NCBI GenBank assembly: GCA_024138025.1
Contig: JAMXBD010001583.1
Span: 124,001-188,000 of the forward strand
Source of the DNA: Combretum micranthum
Lineage: Eukaryota > Streptophyta > Magnoliopsida > Myrtales > Combretaceae
DNA: 64,000 bases
Direction of reading: 5' to 3'
Both the position numbers and the translations under genes were made by a program. Under the pieces are notes generated by a model. The model was not told where the DNA came from. It saw nothing but the letters and a program-made list of their open reading frames with translations, and did no database searches. How positions within the stretch are numbered: position 1 is the stretch's first letter; each line of letters opens with the position of its first letter. Below are positions 47,095-60,599 of this stretch, one piece after another.

Positions 47095-47345
47095 GTTTAA
47101 TGTCACGAATGATTCTTGAATTCGACAAAATATGTAATTAGATATTGACATTGATCGATTTAGTATCTAAAGAACTTCTCATATACATTAATGGTACCTT
47201 TGTGATACTGGTTAGTATACATGAAAAGTTATTTAAAGTATTAAATTAATCAATTTTAAGGTTTAGATATATAATTACATATTTTATTAAAACTGAGATA
47301 TCATTTGTCACATTTACCTTTATTAATAATGATGCCACCTTAAGC
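47095..47345. mobile_element. MITE-like inverted repeat
   Basis: The left half, with ATCGATTTAGTATCTAAAG, mirrors the right half, with TTAAATTAATCAATTTTAAGG. It is the uninterrupted counterpart of the repeat that flanks the long LTR at 47,770. Confidence 0.5.
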
Positions 47346-47769
47346 TAAGAGGACATAGATCCCCATTTTTTTTCCTCAATTTTACTCAAATCATATGCTT
47401 AAAATAATACCATGTATAATTACATTGAAGAAGATAACATCATGATTGACATTTCAAGAATCCAAATAATGTATTGTCAAACATTAATTTGTAAATTACT
47501 AAATTAAAAGAAAAATTAAGGAAAAGTAAAGGAGTTATAATTGTGAATGGGAATGTTTAGATCTAAAACTTTACATCATGTGTATTTTCATAATGGGTTA
47601 ATGATGCAAATGATAAATAAACATTGGTGGAATATGCAATTAAATACTTGAACTTTGAAATTAATTAATTTAGTACATGAAAGTACTTTTTGTGCACATC
47701 AATAGTTCCTTTATCAAATTGGATATTGTCCAATATGATATTTTTAACTAATGTGATGGAGGTACTTTT

Positions 47770-50700
47770 TGTCACGCCCCGATGAGTACCTTAAACATGA
47801 TAGCCTGTCGTACACAATATTAAAGCTTAGAAATGACTACCTTAGTCATGCAGAGGCTTCCATATTATACACAAGGCATACATCACAATCAAAGGAACAC
47901 GTCAGAGTAGCGCAATTTACATTGATAATAATTAAAGTAACAAGGCAAAAGAAATTCTTATCATTAATATAAAAAAGATCAATTATAATTCTTAGGGGTA
48001 TACCCCCACTAATGTCCTCAAATAGATTAAAAAATACATATATATACATTTCCTAGAAATCTTCAAACCAGTAACATATTATACATTGCTCATAAAGAAA
48101 TTCTCAAAATAAAACTCTATTCTATGCTCCTAATCCTTCCATGAGGGCTCAAGAATCCATTGATGATTTCTTAATAACCCATTCATTGCATGGAGTCTTA
48201 AGTATACCTATTTCAAGCAAAGATCTATAAGGGTGTAAGTTACAACATTTAATGAGTTAATTCCCATCATCCTCACCTAAAATCATAAACAAGCAAGTTT
48301 GTTATTCAAGCATATGCTATGCAACAACTATATGAACATGCAAATATGTATGGTCATTTGGAAATTGTACATAGAACGGATTTATCTCTCCATGATAGGG
48401 GTTAGAAAATTCAAAATGAGGCACCGCATCCTCTACTGCTAGTCCCCCAGCACTCATTAATAGCGATCGGTCTACACGGTTCCTCCCTAGATGCTTTCCC
48501 CGAGCGTTTATAATTTCCTCGAGAAGGAACTGATCTATGCCTACAGTAGGATTTGTGGTTCTTTAGACTCCTCGCGTGAGAGTAGTAACATTCATGAGAC
48601 TCGACAATATGCAATGCGTGGTTATTTCTTTTTCTGAAATCAAACCTTGTTCAGGTTTTTTAGGGAGTGATCAAACAATTTAACACTCACAAATAGCCAT
48701 ACATATAAGAAATCAAAGCAACTAACAAACAATTCAAGGTTTTGATATGTTTAATATTTCCTTGATCACATAAAACATAGAATCTCATACATAACCATGA
48801 ATTCCCCATATCTATTTTTATCTTTTCTTAACATACTAGTGCCATTACTTCTCTACAAGCACAAACAAAGTAATAAAATTAAGAGAAGAACTCACTCATT
48901 CATAACGCGATCTGCTTAGTCGTAATAATTCTCAAGAAGGAAATCTTGTATTCCTTGTTATTTAGACAAAAGGAATACCAAAATGATTATTTCATAGAAA
49001 TTCTACTAAGTTTTCTAACTCTATCTTGTTATTTTTGTCAAAATTCGGATGAAGAAAAATTGTAACTTAAACGGCCAAAACTTGCTCATTTTAACTCAGA
49101 ATATCGCATATTAGTTGTTGTTTTCTACTTACTCAAAAAGATATCTATTTCTAAGGTTATTTTTAACATTTAAAGTCATTTGGGTTTCAAAATGAGTCTG
49201 TACAAATCTGACCTGAAAGTTTCGGCTCTTAATTTTGAAAATTTTCCAAGTTTTTCTCCACTTAAATACTTTATAGCAAACATATAAATATTTCTACTTT
49301 TGAAATCATTTAATATCGAAAATATCACATATTATATGCATGATCTAGTGATGTTATCTTAAAAAAAAAAAATTTATAAACAATCTTTGTGAAAGGTCAT
49401 CCTTTGACTTGTGATTAAATTTGTTATTTTGTAAACATGTGACTCAATAATAAGAAAATCATAATTCAATATATATGTCTATATTGAAATCTTCAAAGGT
49501 ATTATATTTTTTAGAAATTCTTATTTAACAATTTATTTTATAAAATATGGTTTTACCTATTTGTGACATAAAACTCCAAGTGTATTTCCTGTAAAAAATT
49601 TCCTAAGTTTGATTCTTCAATAAAATTTTAATTCTTAGATTTTGTAAATATGAAACTTAATTAAATAAAATCATGATTCTATATTTATTTTGATTTAATG
49701 AATATTTCATTTTTATATTAAACTTCTTTTAACTAATTATTTTCCATCACATGAATCTTTATGTGGTTATAAAGAAAAATCATTTTAAGTTTTATATCTC
49801 TAAAATATTTTAAGTTTTAGCATGAGCGAAATCAATTGAATGACTTGTTCTAAACTTTTATGCTCATAATAATTCTTTCTTAATTCATAATTTTTCAACA
49901 TATGGATCTTTAGAAAGTCGTTGGAAGAAAGCTAAAAGTTTGTTATAAGGGAGTGCCTACTCATTATATTTATTATTTTTATATTTTCTTAACTTCTTGA
50001 AAATAATTTCACTTCTTAAAACTTAGTGCTTTAAGTTGTCTATTAATTTTATTTCCTAAGGAGATTTTTAACTAGTGAATTGTTCTTAAACTTGATTTTA
50101 AAAAAATGTTGGTTCTTAGTGCTTCTCAAAGTGTTGGTATAAATCCTATGAATAAATTTTTAAGAAAAATTTGTACAACAAAAAATTATCAATATTAAAA
50201 TTTATAAAAATTTTACTTTAACAATTTAGAACTAAGGTAGTTGAACAATTATTCTATGTTTTAGTGAAAATTTCTCCTAAGTGTTAAAATCATATTTCCT
50301 AAAAGTTTAGTCCTATTTTTAAGTGGAAGAAAATAACTCATTTTATTTCTTTTAAATCTTTATTAAATAACAACATTATGATCAAGTATGAATATGAACT
50401 TATAGCTATATCGTATGATTAAAAAAAAACTCATATAGAACATAAGAGACATAGAAAATTAAATAAGCATATATGTAAAATCAAGTATTGAAAATTCCTA
50501 ACTTGCATCAATGCTTCCTAGAACTTAGATATAGACAAGTTCCATAAAAGAAAAAGAAACACATAAGATAGCTTAAGGAAAAGAAAAAGAAGAAAATTAT
50601 GGAAGTCTTAGATTTTTATTCAAGTCTTCCCGGGCTCAGAAATGGACAAGTCCTAAAAAAAAAAAGCAAAATAAGAAAATCTTGAGAGTCTTAGATTTAT

Positions 50701-52591
50701 GTCAAAGCTCCCCAGACTTAGATTATGGATAAGTCCTGAAAAGAAAAGAAAAACGTCTTAACTTAATAAAGACAAGTCTAAAACTAGAGATTGACTATTC
50801 TTATTTATTTGCATGAAGTAAATAATAAGCAAGAAATAAATGCATAAATAAAATGTTAGATTAGTGAGCATTAGGCTCTAAAATATACATATACATGTAC
50901 TTAGTAACATATGTGAAGTTAAGGTTAGAAACAACAACATAACATAACATAAATAAAATTGTAGAGTTAAACAAGATATGAAAAATATGTTATTTTTACA
51001 TTTGCATTCCCTAGCATATGCTCATAGGGAATTTGAAAACCAAAAATAACATATTTTTTATGCTATGTTAATATAAATGAAAGAGATGGTTTAGTGTTTA
51101 CTAGACCTCGAAGATGGGTGATGGAAGATGAATGAAGAGAAAAATTTTTGTGAAAGACACTGAAGAGAGAGAGAGAGAGAGAGAGAAGTCATGGTTTTGA
51201 AGAGAAGAAAGGGAAGAGGATTTGAGAAAAATTTTGCAAGGGTTTTGTTATACTTAGGAGGTATGTTTAGTAGTTTATTCTAAAGATGGAAGATTGTGTA
51301 TGAGCGGATAAAAGAATGAAAGTTGGAAGAGGATTTTAGAGAGGAAAAGTTTGAGAGGAAATTTAGAGAGAAAAAAGTTGAAAAATGATTTTGGTAGAGT
51401 TTTATTATGGTAGAAGAAAAATGTGTAAGAAGTGAATGAGGGAAGGGATGTTCATAGATAAATGTGCAGGGAATTTAGAGGAATAAAAATAAATAAAAAG
51501 AAAATAAAATATGAGGGAGAGAGAAAAGTGGCCGACCATGTAAAGAAGAAGAGAGAGATTGTCATTAAAAATTAATTTTAGTAAAGTGTAAGAGAAGTTA
51601 GATAAAAAGTAATATTTGAAATATCAATATAAGAAATAGATATATAGGTTGTAAGAGATAGGTTATTAAAAAAAAAAAAGTAGAGTTAGATGAATAGTAT
51701 GAATAGTAGTGAATAGTAGATAAATGATAGACTAGACAAATAAAATACCAATAGTAAGAAAAATACGCATAAAAGGTTATATGATATTTTTAGAAGCAAT
51801 AAAATTATAAAAACTGATATTTTATGATTCCTCATCTAATTACAGTTTAGATATGTTGTTGGAATATTTTCACCGTTTCGCATGCTAGAAACCTGTTTTT
51901 GGAAACTGATCCTGTTCGGATCCAAAACGAGTGAGTTTTTGGTAAATCCAATTTTTTTAGGTTATAAGACATTATTTCAGATCATAGTCTAAGGTTATCT
52001 TATTTTTATTATTTTAGGGTTTCCCGTGCGAGATGGTCGAATCCAGGTTCATTAAGATTTGTTATTACCATAGGTTGACTTTAGGATTTCGATTTAACTT
52101 CCAGCTTTTAAGTTTTATATGTAAGGTTATAAAATCTAGGGATTTATAGCTATACTATATTTTCAGTTCAAGAATTAAGTTTTACTTTATTTTTATGATT
52201 TATTTAACATTTTACAGTTTTCGGGATTATTTAATCGAGTTTAGGATGATATGTTCACTTGGTTTAACTTTTGGTAGTAATTTAAAATTTTTATTCAAAA
52301 ATTCACGAAGTGGTTTATTTTAAAATCTTCTCATTTGACTATTATTTGGATATACCGTCTCGATTTATGTATAAGAATCAGATAGATGAATTGTTTCCTG
52401 TACTAATTCTGAGTCAAACGATTATTGAATTTCCATTTTGTTTTTTAAGGTTCTTTTTTTCTTAAGGTTATGAAATTTCATATTTGATCTTATTTAGAAT
52501 TCAGTTTTAACTTGGGTTGGTTTTTAGGGTTTCGATTTCGGTTTTTAGCTCTAATTATTTTCTAATAGTTCTAAAATTTTAGGGGTTTACA
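47770..52591 (-). mobile_element. Solo long LTR (4.8 kb), same family as 24,703
   Basis: It runs from TGTCACGCCCC (47,770) to GGGGTTTACA (52,591). Flanks CTTTT and CTGTT agree at 4 of 5 bases and are probably a mutated target duplication. Landmarks shared with the 24,703 copy include ACCTTAGTCAT near the start, TGGCCGACCATG (51,530) and the block preceding the end. There is no coding capacity. It is about 1.2 kb longer than the 24,703 copy, the extra being AT-rich. Confidence 0.75.
51163..51186. repeat. (GA)n microsatellite
   Basis: A run of about 12 GA units inside the long LTR. Confidence 0.9.
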
Positions 52592-52859
52592 CTGTTGGAG
52601 CATACAAAAACTTATTTTAGATACTTATTGATCGATTTTAAAGTTTAGATATATATTTTGTCAAAACTTAGGTATCATTTACGATTTTTCACCCTTCGTA
52701 ATGTCATCCAAATTCTAGATGAGTTAACAAATACCATTGGTGTACTTTATCCTCTTTATGTACAAAGTAAAGAACCCTTACCATTCGAAATATTGTGGTG
52801 TATATGTGTTGTCAAAACGAGTAAAGAAACTCTTGCTTGGAATGCACAATCTTAGTCTA

Positions 52860-54429
52860 AGCTAGATTTTAGTGTCTATATTTAGAGAGTAAATTATATT
52901 GAAAGGTATCAATGTTTGAGGATGTGTTCATTTTAAGTATCAATATTATGATTGTTTAAAAAGAAAAAATAAATTCATTTAAGGTATTACTGTTGTAAGT
53001 GATTAAAAAGAAGAATTAACGTTTTGTAAAATGAGTCAAATAAGGTACTAATGGACCATTAACAAAAATGAAGGAAGCTTGATTAAAAACTAATTCAAAT
53101 ATTGATGCCTTAAAAAACTTTGCAAAATAATTTATAAAATGTTGATTCCTCTTTTTAATTATTTGAAATATTGATACATGAAATTATCTTAACCCCTAAC
53201 GTTGATTCCTTCTAATGTAAATTACCCTATAATTAGATAAAGAAATTTACACTATAAATTGAGTGAGAATAAATAACAACAACAATTAAATGGCTACTCT
53301 AATCACTAAGATTATCAAACCTGCAATTCTATGTAGATTTGCTGGAGGGTCTATAAAATCAAGACTTCGAAATGTAGGTTTATACAATTTATGGTAAATG
53401 GCTTTAAAAAAAGTATAGATATGCTTATAGTAGTAATAGAAAAACTTGAAATACATTTAATAAATATTAAAAAATTAGGTAAAGTAAGTTGTTCATCATA
53501 ACTGTTTATTAATAAACATAACATGAACTAAAAAAATGGAAGGTGGAATTGAAACTAAACTTTTTACTACTTTTTTGTTTAAAAAAATTTATGAATTGCA
53601 GAAAGATCAAACCTTTCAACTTATCTTGAGTTATTAATTAATAAATAAAATAAAATAAATAAGTTATCATGTAAACTTTGCACCTAGCAGTCAAAGTTGA
53701 ATGAAGGTTGTAAAGGTCAAGTGAAGAAGGGGGAGAGAGAATAAAAACAAAATTGAAATGCGATAAAAAAAGATTTAGTACCATAATAGTGGGTAAATTT
53801 TTCATGTTTGATTCTACCAAATTTATGTATAGACTCAATCAAAATCTTGACATTCCATAATAAAATGATTCGATGCACAAGTTAACTTATAAAAGATCCT
53901 AAAATCATAAACCATAGAATTGTACAAGTAAAATCGTGATTTTGATAACTATGTTAATGACCTTTTTACTTGAAAACATAATTATCCTCAATAAAGGGGT
54001 ATATTCATAAAATGTCTCTTATTACTTACCTTCTTGACCATATTATATTAGGACAAATTAAGCAGCTATAACTTACCTAATTCAAAGTAGCATAAAAATT
54101 AAAATTCACATTAATGACAAAATCTTCATTCATTTAATAATAAATTCTTCATCACTCAACACACTCATATTAGCTAACTCGTTATTAAAGATCCTAATGC
54201 AAAATTAATAGCACATTACCATATAGATACCTTGCTAACAAGATATCATAATATATAAACACCTTAAAACCACGTATTTTGGAGTTATACACCATTTTCC
54301 AAAATCCAAATCATCCATGATAAAATAATATGACAATGACCGACAAAATCACTATCCATTTCATAAACTTCGATATCCCACTACCACGATATGCATGCGT
54401 GCACACACACCATCATATCTTGCCTCAAC
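52860..54429. other. AT-rich spacer with small inverted-repeat elements
   Basis: About 52,870-53,230 carries mirrored blocks (AAATTATATTGAAAGGTATC and its counterpart near 53,210) of a MITE type. The rest to 54,429 shows no gene. Confidence 0.4.
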
Positions 54430-55400
54430 ATCATGAGCTCTCATTTCAAGGCATCCAATTGTCTTTGCACAAGCAAAGTACTCAACTTTGCAACGTTAGT
54501 TGTCTTCTTGTCTCAGTCCTACACTACTTATGAAATCCACCTACCAAGAAAACCATAACTATTTTTCTTGCAATATAAAGGACACTCATAGAGCCTCCTT
54601 CAATAGTTTTTCAAAGTTTGAGCTCTTCACAACTCATATCTTTACCCACAGAAACATTGTAAATCACCTAATGAGGTTATGGAACAAACGACAAAAACAT
54701 GTCGTGATGATAAGGTTTCAACAACATTTTTCTTTGCCATTATGTGCACTATTGTTAGGTTAGACACGAGATAAGAAGTTTCAATTTCAAGATGTAGAGT
54801 GCAATTGTTATTTGGGATTCGATTTAAGGTTTGTGGTCCTTTTATTTATATTTTGGGTAGAGTTTTTTGTTTGTTACCTCACCTAATGCACCAAGATAGT
54901 GAAGTAGCCTTTTTCTTTTAATTAATTAGGTCAAAGTTTGCTTGGTGCCAAGTGAGACAGAAGTAGCCATGTCAAACAATATTTAATATCATTAGTAAAA
55001 ATGTTAATGGATGGAGCACTTTGATTAATTTAAAGCGTAAGAGTCGTCAAATAAAAAAAATGTAAAGTTAGTGTACTAAAATGAGCATTCTTGAAGATTC
55101 AAGTACGCTAACAAGCTTTATTCCTTATGGTAGTAGGAGGATTGGTTGGTTAAACTTGTTGAGTGATGTCTTACTACACAACAATGGCAACGTTTAACAA
55201 GGATATACCTAGTCACATAATATAATCTAGATTTGAGATAACTTTGCCAACAAGTTATTCATAACTATTGTCTTCTTGTATCGACTATATCTCCTACATA
55301 ATGTCAAAAGAACCTTCATGTACTCCATTATCTTGGTTGGTGTTTTATGGTGGTACCATATTATGCTCAACGATCTCAAGGTTAAGTCATTACTTTTATG
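54430..55400 (-). pseudogene. Faint copia-like relic (RNase H and gag traces)
   Basis: Minus-strand pieces at about 54,430-54,560 read GFLGRWIS, KKTTNVAKLST and, after a frame change, VEYFACAKTIG, like the copia RNase H block before the AEAEY motif. At 55,200-55,380 a frame with stops reads SIQEDNSYE, LVGKVISNLDYIM, like the copia gag segment before LPxxFDxI. The order (gag right, RNase H left) suits one minus-strand element with most of pol gone, but the similarity is weak. Confidence 0.3.
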
Positions 55401-56330
55401 TGGTGAAGTTAACTGGGTCAAATATCTTTTTCTTGAAAGTGTCATCGTTAAGTTATTAGCTCGTTCCATCCCTTGTAAAGTCTTCAAAATATTTATAGAG
55501 ATTCAATTGAAGTAATTATGTGCATGTCGCATGTGTTTCGTGTTACGTAAGCATAAAAGAATGGCATAGAGTTGATGCATGAAAATGACTTAAAAAAGAG
55601 GTAGGAAGGAAGAATAGATGACTTCATAGGACTTGAATACACAAGTGATAAGTGAGGAGTTATAATATATCAACCCCATGTTTAAATAAAAAACAATAAG
55701 AAAATAAGCTTGATAGCATCATACATTTCTACTATCTCTTGCTCCACAACTAAGGAGTTCTTAATTACTTATGAATTTGTTTGTCAACAACATCCATCAA
55801 ATCGTGTTATTAGTTAAAGGTCAAGATAAGTCCTCTAAATCTCTAGCGCTACCTACACAAGGCTATCAATTGGAGTAAAAAGTAACAAGTTCAATATAAC
55901 GATATGGTTCTTTCTTTTTTTTTTTTCCAATTATTAAGCATATATAATACACTTTATTAATGGATGAAGGCAAATCAAGAGGTGTAATATGGTTGCAAAC
56001 TAACTTTAATCATCACTTACCTACACTGAAAATTACATAAGCCTATGTCCATCATCAAATTCTAAGAACTTTTAATTGACTCTACACCTACAATAGCCTA
56101 AAAGACCATAATGAAGCATAAACACCATATTGCAATTGATATATTGCCTTGTGAAACATGTGATGAATCATTCTATAATAGATATAACAAAGAACTATTT
56201 ACTATATCGGATGAATATTTGTTGTATCAAACTTGTTGTTGCATTATTGTCTCAACAAGTAAGAACATTCCACGTGTTATCAATTTGATTTTACTTTATA
56301 TATATATATATATTTGTAAATGATATTTAA
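55401..56330. other. AT-rich spacer, (TA)n at 56,297-56,312
   Basis: No gene recognised. Open frames are short and match nothing I know. Confidence 0.4.
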
Positions 56331-56557
56331 GGTCCGTTTGTCTAGTTTTTTCTAGTAGATACAAACACTTTTTTCAAACTTTTTTTTGACAAATTGTTTA
56401 TAAAAAAATAGATATAGATAAAAAAAAATTTACGGTTCTCATGAAAAAATCAAATATATTAAGTATAGATAAAATATAGATCCAAATCATATATATTTAT
56501 ACATATTGTTTTAATACAGATGCATATACAGATAAAAAATAGACCATCCAAACAGCC
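56331..56557. mobile_element. MITE with TTAA flanks
   Basis: The left end GGTCCGTTTGTCTAG and the right end, reverse-complemented, GAGGCTGTTTGGATGG are imperfect inverted ends. TTAA stands on both sides. The interior has CAGATAAAAAATAG/ATAGATAAAATATAG, as in the other copies of the family at 46,765. Confidence 0.6.
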
Positions 56558-57708
56558 TCTTAATGACACATGGCATGTTTTCACTTACTAAGACAACAAT
56601 GCAACAAGGAATGTGGTACTGCAAACTTTTATCCTACTATGCCATACCTTTCTTCAATTTCATTCAATAATTCATCAACATTTATTGTGTACATAAGAGC
56701 TTTTAGATATTGTGGAGGTCATGGAATTTAAAGTTCAACAATTTACTATGTAGTCACATGTAATCCAATTTTCATGATAACTAATATATACTTCAAGTTT
56801 TGCACCATCGTTTTTCTCTTTGCCTCCATGGCTAAGTGAATTTGTTTGCTCCATCCATCTAAAAAATGTGCCACTAAAAGTAATATTAGATAGCTTCATA
56901 CTCAGAGCTTATAAGATGACTCTATTGAATGTTCATCATTTGATTCGATTTTATTAATTATGACTCTAACTTCATATCTTTCCTTAATATTATTAAATCC
57001 CAAAGTAGCATGTGAAAATACAAAATAAAGTTAATTTAGCTATGCTCTGATAACGTGTGAAAAAAATGAAATTATCTAAACTCATGTTACAGAGTTTGGA
57101 GAGAAAAATGGTAGGAAATATAATTTAATATTTAAATCTACAAAAATCGTGCATGATTATGGCTATAAACTACAATCATCACAAGAAGCATTGGTGTGTG
57201 TGTGGGTGTTGCATTTAGTTACTAAATGGAATTGCTATTTAATTTTTATTGTTTGTAAAGTAATAACTTTTTTTTCCAAACTTTGGCAGAGTTGATTGTA
57301 GTCACTATATCTAGACTTGTACATTAGCTTGCAAAACAAAGCATGGTTAGCATACATTAAGGGGTTATCTAGCATGGTCACTCTAATGATTAAATTCAGT
57401 TTTCATTCCCATGTGTAAATAAAATATACACATGAAGGTATCTACATGACATTACCTCTCTAATGTTGCCTGAGGAAATATTTATAGTATGATGATCTTT
57501 GGCATTTACACTCATAATTAGATCATGGGATGATAAGAGGTTGACTCTAGTTACTAATGACATAAGACCAATTCACTAGCCCATGTTTAACTGCATCTAT
57601 TTATAAACGGTTGAGAGGAATATACCAAATGGTCAATTGTGGTATTCAATAAATCGGGTTCCTGAGTTAGGGAAGTTGATGTTCTTGTGAGGCGTTTAGG
57701 AGAGTTGG
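56558..57708. other. AT-rich spacer, nothing recognised
   Basis: No gene or bounded repeat. Confidence 0.4.
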
Positions 57709-60270
57709 TGATGCGTGCTTGACATGGATCTTGAATTTCCCGAACTCTAAGAATCAAGTAGGACTTTAACCCGATGAAATATTCATAATCAGATCTAAAA
57801 CTTTCACGAACTTTGGTATGATAAAATGGAATTAACATCGACCCTATGGTTGAGTAACCCAAAGAACCTTGATATAATGATTGCGACCCTATTGGATATA
57901 CCGACCAAGAACCTTGGTATAAACGAAGAATTCAACAAGATATCAAATTCTTGAAGAGATTCACAAGTTCTCAAAAGAACTCAAAGAGAAATGATTTCTC
58001 TCAATTGTATTTTATGATTTTTCTCTATCTCCTATTGAGTGTTTTTACTAGCCTTTATATATAGACTTATTACAAAAAAAATATAATTGTGTTAGTTATA
58101 ATTGAAACGTAACTAAAAAACATAATTGTGGTAGTTACGTAACTGATAACGTAATTGAGAAACATAATTGTAATTAATCCCTTCATCAATTAAAAAAATA
58201 AAAATAAAGAAATTCAAAAAGACATAAAAACTAAATGAAAGCCGGCGGTGTTAGCCGCGTACAGCCTTTTGCAGCTCCAATTCTTCAAGTCCTTAATCTT
58301 TAGTATCGCAAACTATTTTATAGGTTTGCTTGACTCGTGTTTTAATCATGAAACTACAATCAATGGTCTCTAACTCTTCGAAATTGATGTTGTACTTGAG
58401 TTTATCGGCTCTAATTGATGCAATCAGATCCTCATCACTCCTCCTTCTTTGAAAGATTCGTCCTTTAACCTTCGTTCTTGGATTCTTTAAATACTAGAGA
58501 AAATCAACTTGATGATTAATTCGATCTGGAATTTTATGAGGATACAATTTCTTGAATTCCTGCAATGATGAAATAGTCCCCTTAGAAAAGAACAGTAAAG
58601 CTCATTAGTGGAAAAACAAATATATTCTATTTTTTAATCCATATCACTTTTCAAGTGTTTGTGTTTCACACTCAATTTCTTTTGTCACATTGCTCTCATG
58701 TGTGTTGCCGCTCTTTCTTCACTTTCATTATTTTCATATTTCTCATTCTTTTCTTGAGTATTCTTTTCTTTTTGTCTTTCTCTAAATTGCTTCGATACCG
58801 TCAACTGATCCTTATAAACTTCTAATGGATTGAGGGATACTAAATTCAATCACCTTTTGTTTAAAACCAAAGAATAGCGATCTTTGTTTTCATCATATTT
58901 GGCTTTCCTATCGAAATGCCATGATTGCCCCAAAAGAATATGACAAGTTTCCATTGGTACTATATCACACAATACTTCATTATAGTATTTTTCGATATAA
59001 AAAGAAAATTGAACTTGCTCAGTCACTTGAATTTCTTCATACCCTTTTTAATAACTGTAATTTGTAAGGTATTTGATGCTTCAAAGTTTCCAAATTTAAC
59101 TTTTCCACTAACAAAGTGCTAAGAAAATTTGCACAACATCCACTGTCAATTCTCACACTACATGCCCTGTCACTATTACTCACACTGCATCTAAAATAAA
59201 ATTGGATCACCTGAAATCTCATCAACATCCATCCTCAACAGATTTGAATTCACTCTTAATTCACTCATTTTTTTTAATCATACCCTAGATTTAGAAAGCA
59301 CAATTTCACCGAAAACCTAAACAGACAAACTAAAATAAAATCTTTTTCTTCCCAAAATTCAATCAATCTCTAACCTAAAAACACAATTTTTTTTTTATCC
59401 AAATTCTTTCTTTTCTTTTTTTTTTTCAAAAGCCAGTCAAAGATATGAACGACTCGAGTTACCTCTAATCGAATTAGATATGGATTCTTAGAAACCTAGA
59501 GCTTTGATACCAATCTGATGCGTACTTGATACGGATCTTGAATTTCCTAGACTCTAAGAATCAAATAGCGAACTTGACCTATGAAATATTCAAAATTAGA
59601 TCTTAAACTTCCTGAACCTTGGTATGATAAAATGGAATTAACCTTGATCCTATGGTTGAGTAACTCCAAAAACCTTGATATGATGATCGCCCTTTGGATA
59701 TATCGACCAAGAACCTTAGTATAATCGAAGAACAACAAGAAATCAAATTCTTGAAGAGATTCACAAGTTCTCAAAAGAACTCAAAAGAAAGGATTTCTCT
59801 CAATTGTATTTTCAAAGGAAAATATGTTCTGTAATATGATTTTCTCTATCTCCATAGTGTTTACTAGCTTTTATATATAGGCTTATTACAAGGCAGTTAC
59901 ATAATCATAATTGAAAAACAATTGTGTCAGTCACATAATTGAAACGTAACTGAAAAACATAAGTGGTAATTATGTAACTGATAACGTAATTGAAAAACAT
60001 AATTATAAATTAATCTCTTCATCAATTAAAAAATAAAATAAAGAAATTCAAAAAGACACATAAACTAAATGAAACTGGCGGTGTTTAACGGCGGTGTTAA
60101 GCCGGCGTACGGCCTTTTGCAACTCCAATTCTCAAGTATTTGATCTTTAGTATCCTAAACTATTTTATAGGTTTGCTTGACTCGTTTTTGATCATCGAAA
60201 CTACAAAAATGGGTCTTTAACTCTTTGAAATTGATTGTTAGACTTGAAGTTGATCGGCTCTAATATTTTA
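57709..60270 (-). mobile_element. Internally deleted Ty3/gypsy element with two LTRs
   Basis: Two long direct repeats (57,709 to about 58,440 and 59,516 to about 60,270) share ATGATAAAATGGAATTAAC, TCTTGAAGAGATTCACAAGT and CTTTTATATATAG in order. On the minus strand the right LTR is followed by TTGGTATCAAAGCTC (59,495-59,512), a tRNA-Met-type primer-binding site, and the left LTR is preceded by the purine tract GAAGGAGGAGTGATGAGG. The inside is only about 1.07 kb. The outer ends of the two LTRs differ near 58,440/60,270, and no target duplication was seen. Confidence 0.8.
58450..59300 (-). pseudogene. Protease and pol-end remnants of the deleted gypsy element
   Basis: The minus strand reads RACSVRIDSGCCANFLSTLL (an aspartic protease DSG site, about 59,140-59,170) and VEKLNLETLKHQIPYKLQ, then CDIVPMETCHILLGQSWHFDRKA (about 58,900), as in chromovirus gypsy polyproteins. 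Next come a lysine/glutamate-rich piece, the pre-RT motif LQEFKKLYPHKIP (about 58,530) and, directly, a piece resembling the C-terminal end of such polyproteins (SFKEGG, near 58,450). Reverse transcriptase, RNase H and integrase are missing. Stops and frame changes occur, so it is non-autonomous. Confidence 0.75.
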
Positions 60271-60599
60271 CATAAATAAAATGAAATCATATGATATATA
60301 TGAAATTTAATCAATCACCATAAAAAAATATTTAATTATAACTTACAAGTAAAATATTATTATATTTTTTAAAACGGCTTGGTTTGATTTTATGGATTGA
60401 TTTATAACCTTAAAGCGAAATCATAAATTATGGATTGGTTCGAATAAAAATTTTTAATCAATTATTTACATAATCATATTTTTTATTTGGTTCATAGATA
60501 TTTTTTCCCACTCCTTACTAACCAACTTCCATCCAGATTGAATTATTAAAACTCCTGGCCCAAAGTGGCTAGGCCCAGCCAGTAACAATCATACCTGAG
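60271..60599. other. Spacer, likely distal promoter of the GNOM-like gene
   Basis: AT-rich, no gene. The switch to higher GC occurs at about 60,540. Confidence 0.4.

Larger units (their letters stand above)
47590..52700. mobile_element. MITE-like inverted repeat split by a long LTR
   Basis: The left part, 47,590-47,769 (TACTTGAACTTTGAAATTAA), and the right part, 52,592-52,700 (TTGATCGATTTTAAAGTTTA), are mirrored arms of one repeat like that at 47,095. The long LTR lies between them. Confidence 0.5.

Noticed and set aside
48411..48614. 67-codon basic frame on the minus strand
   Set aside because: Within a long LTR; no motif and no counterpart in related copies.
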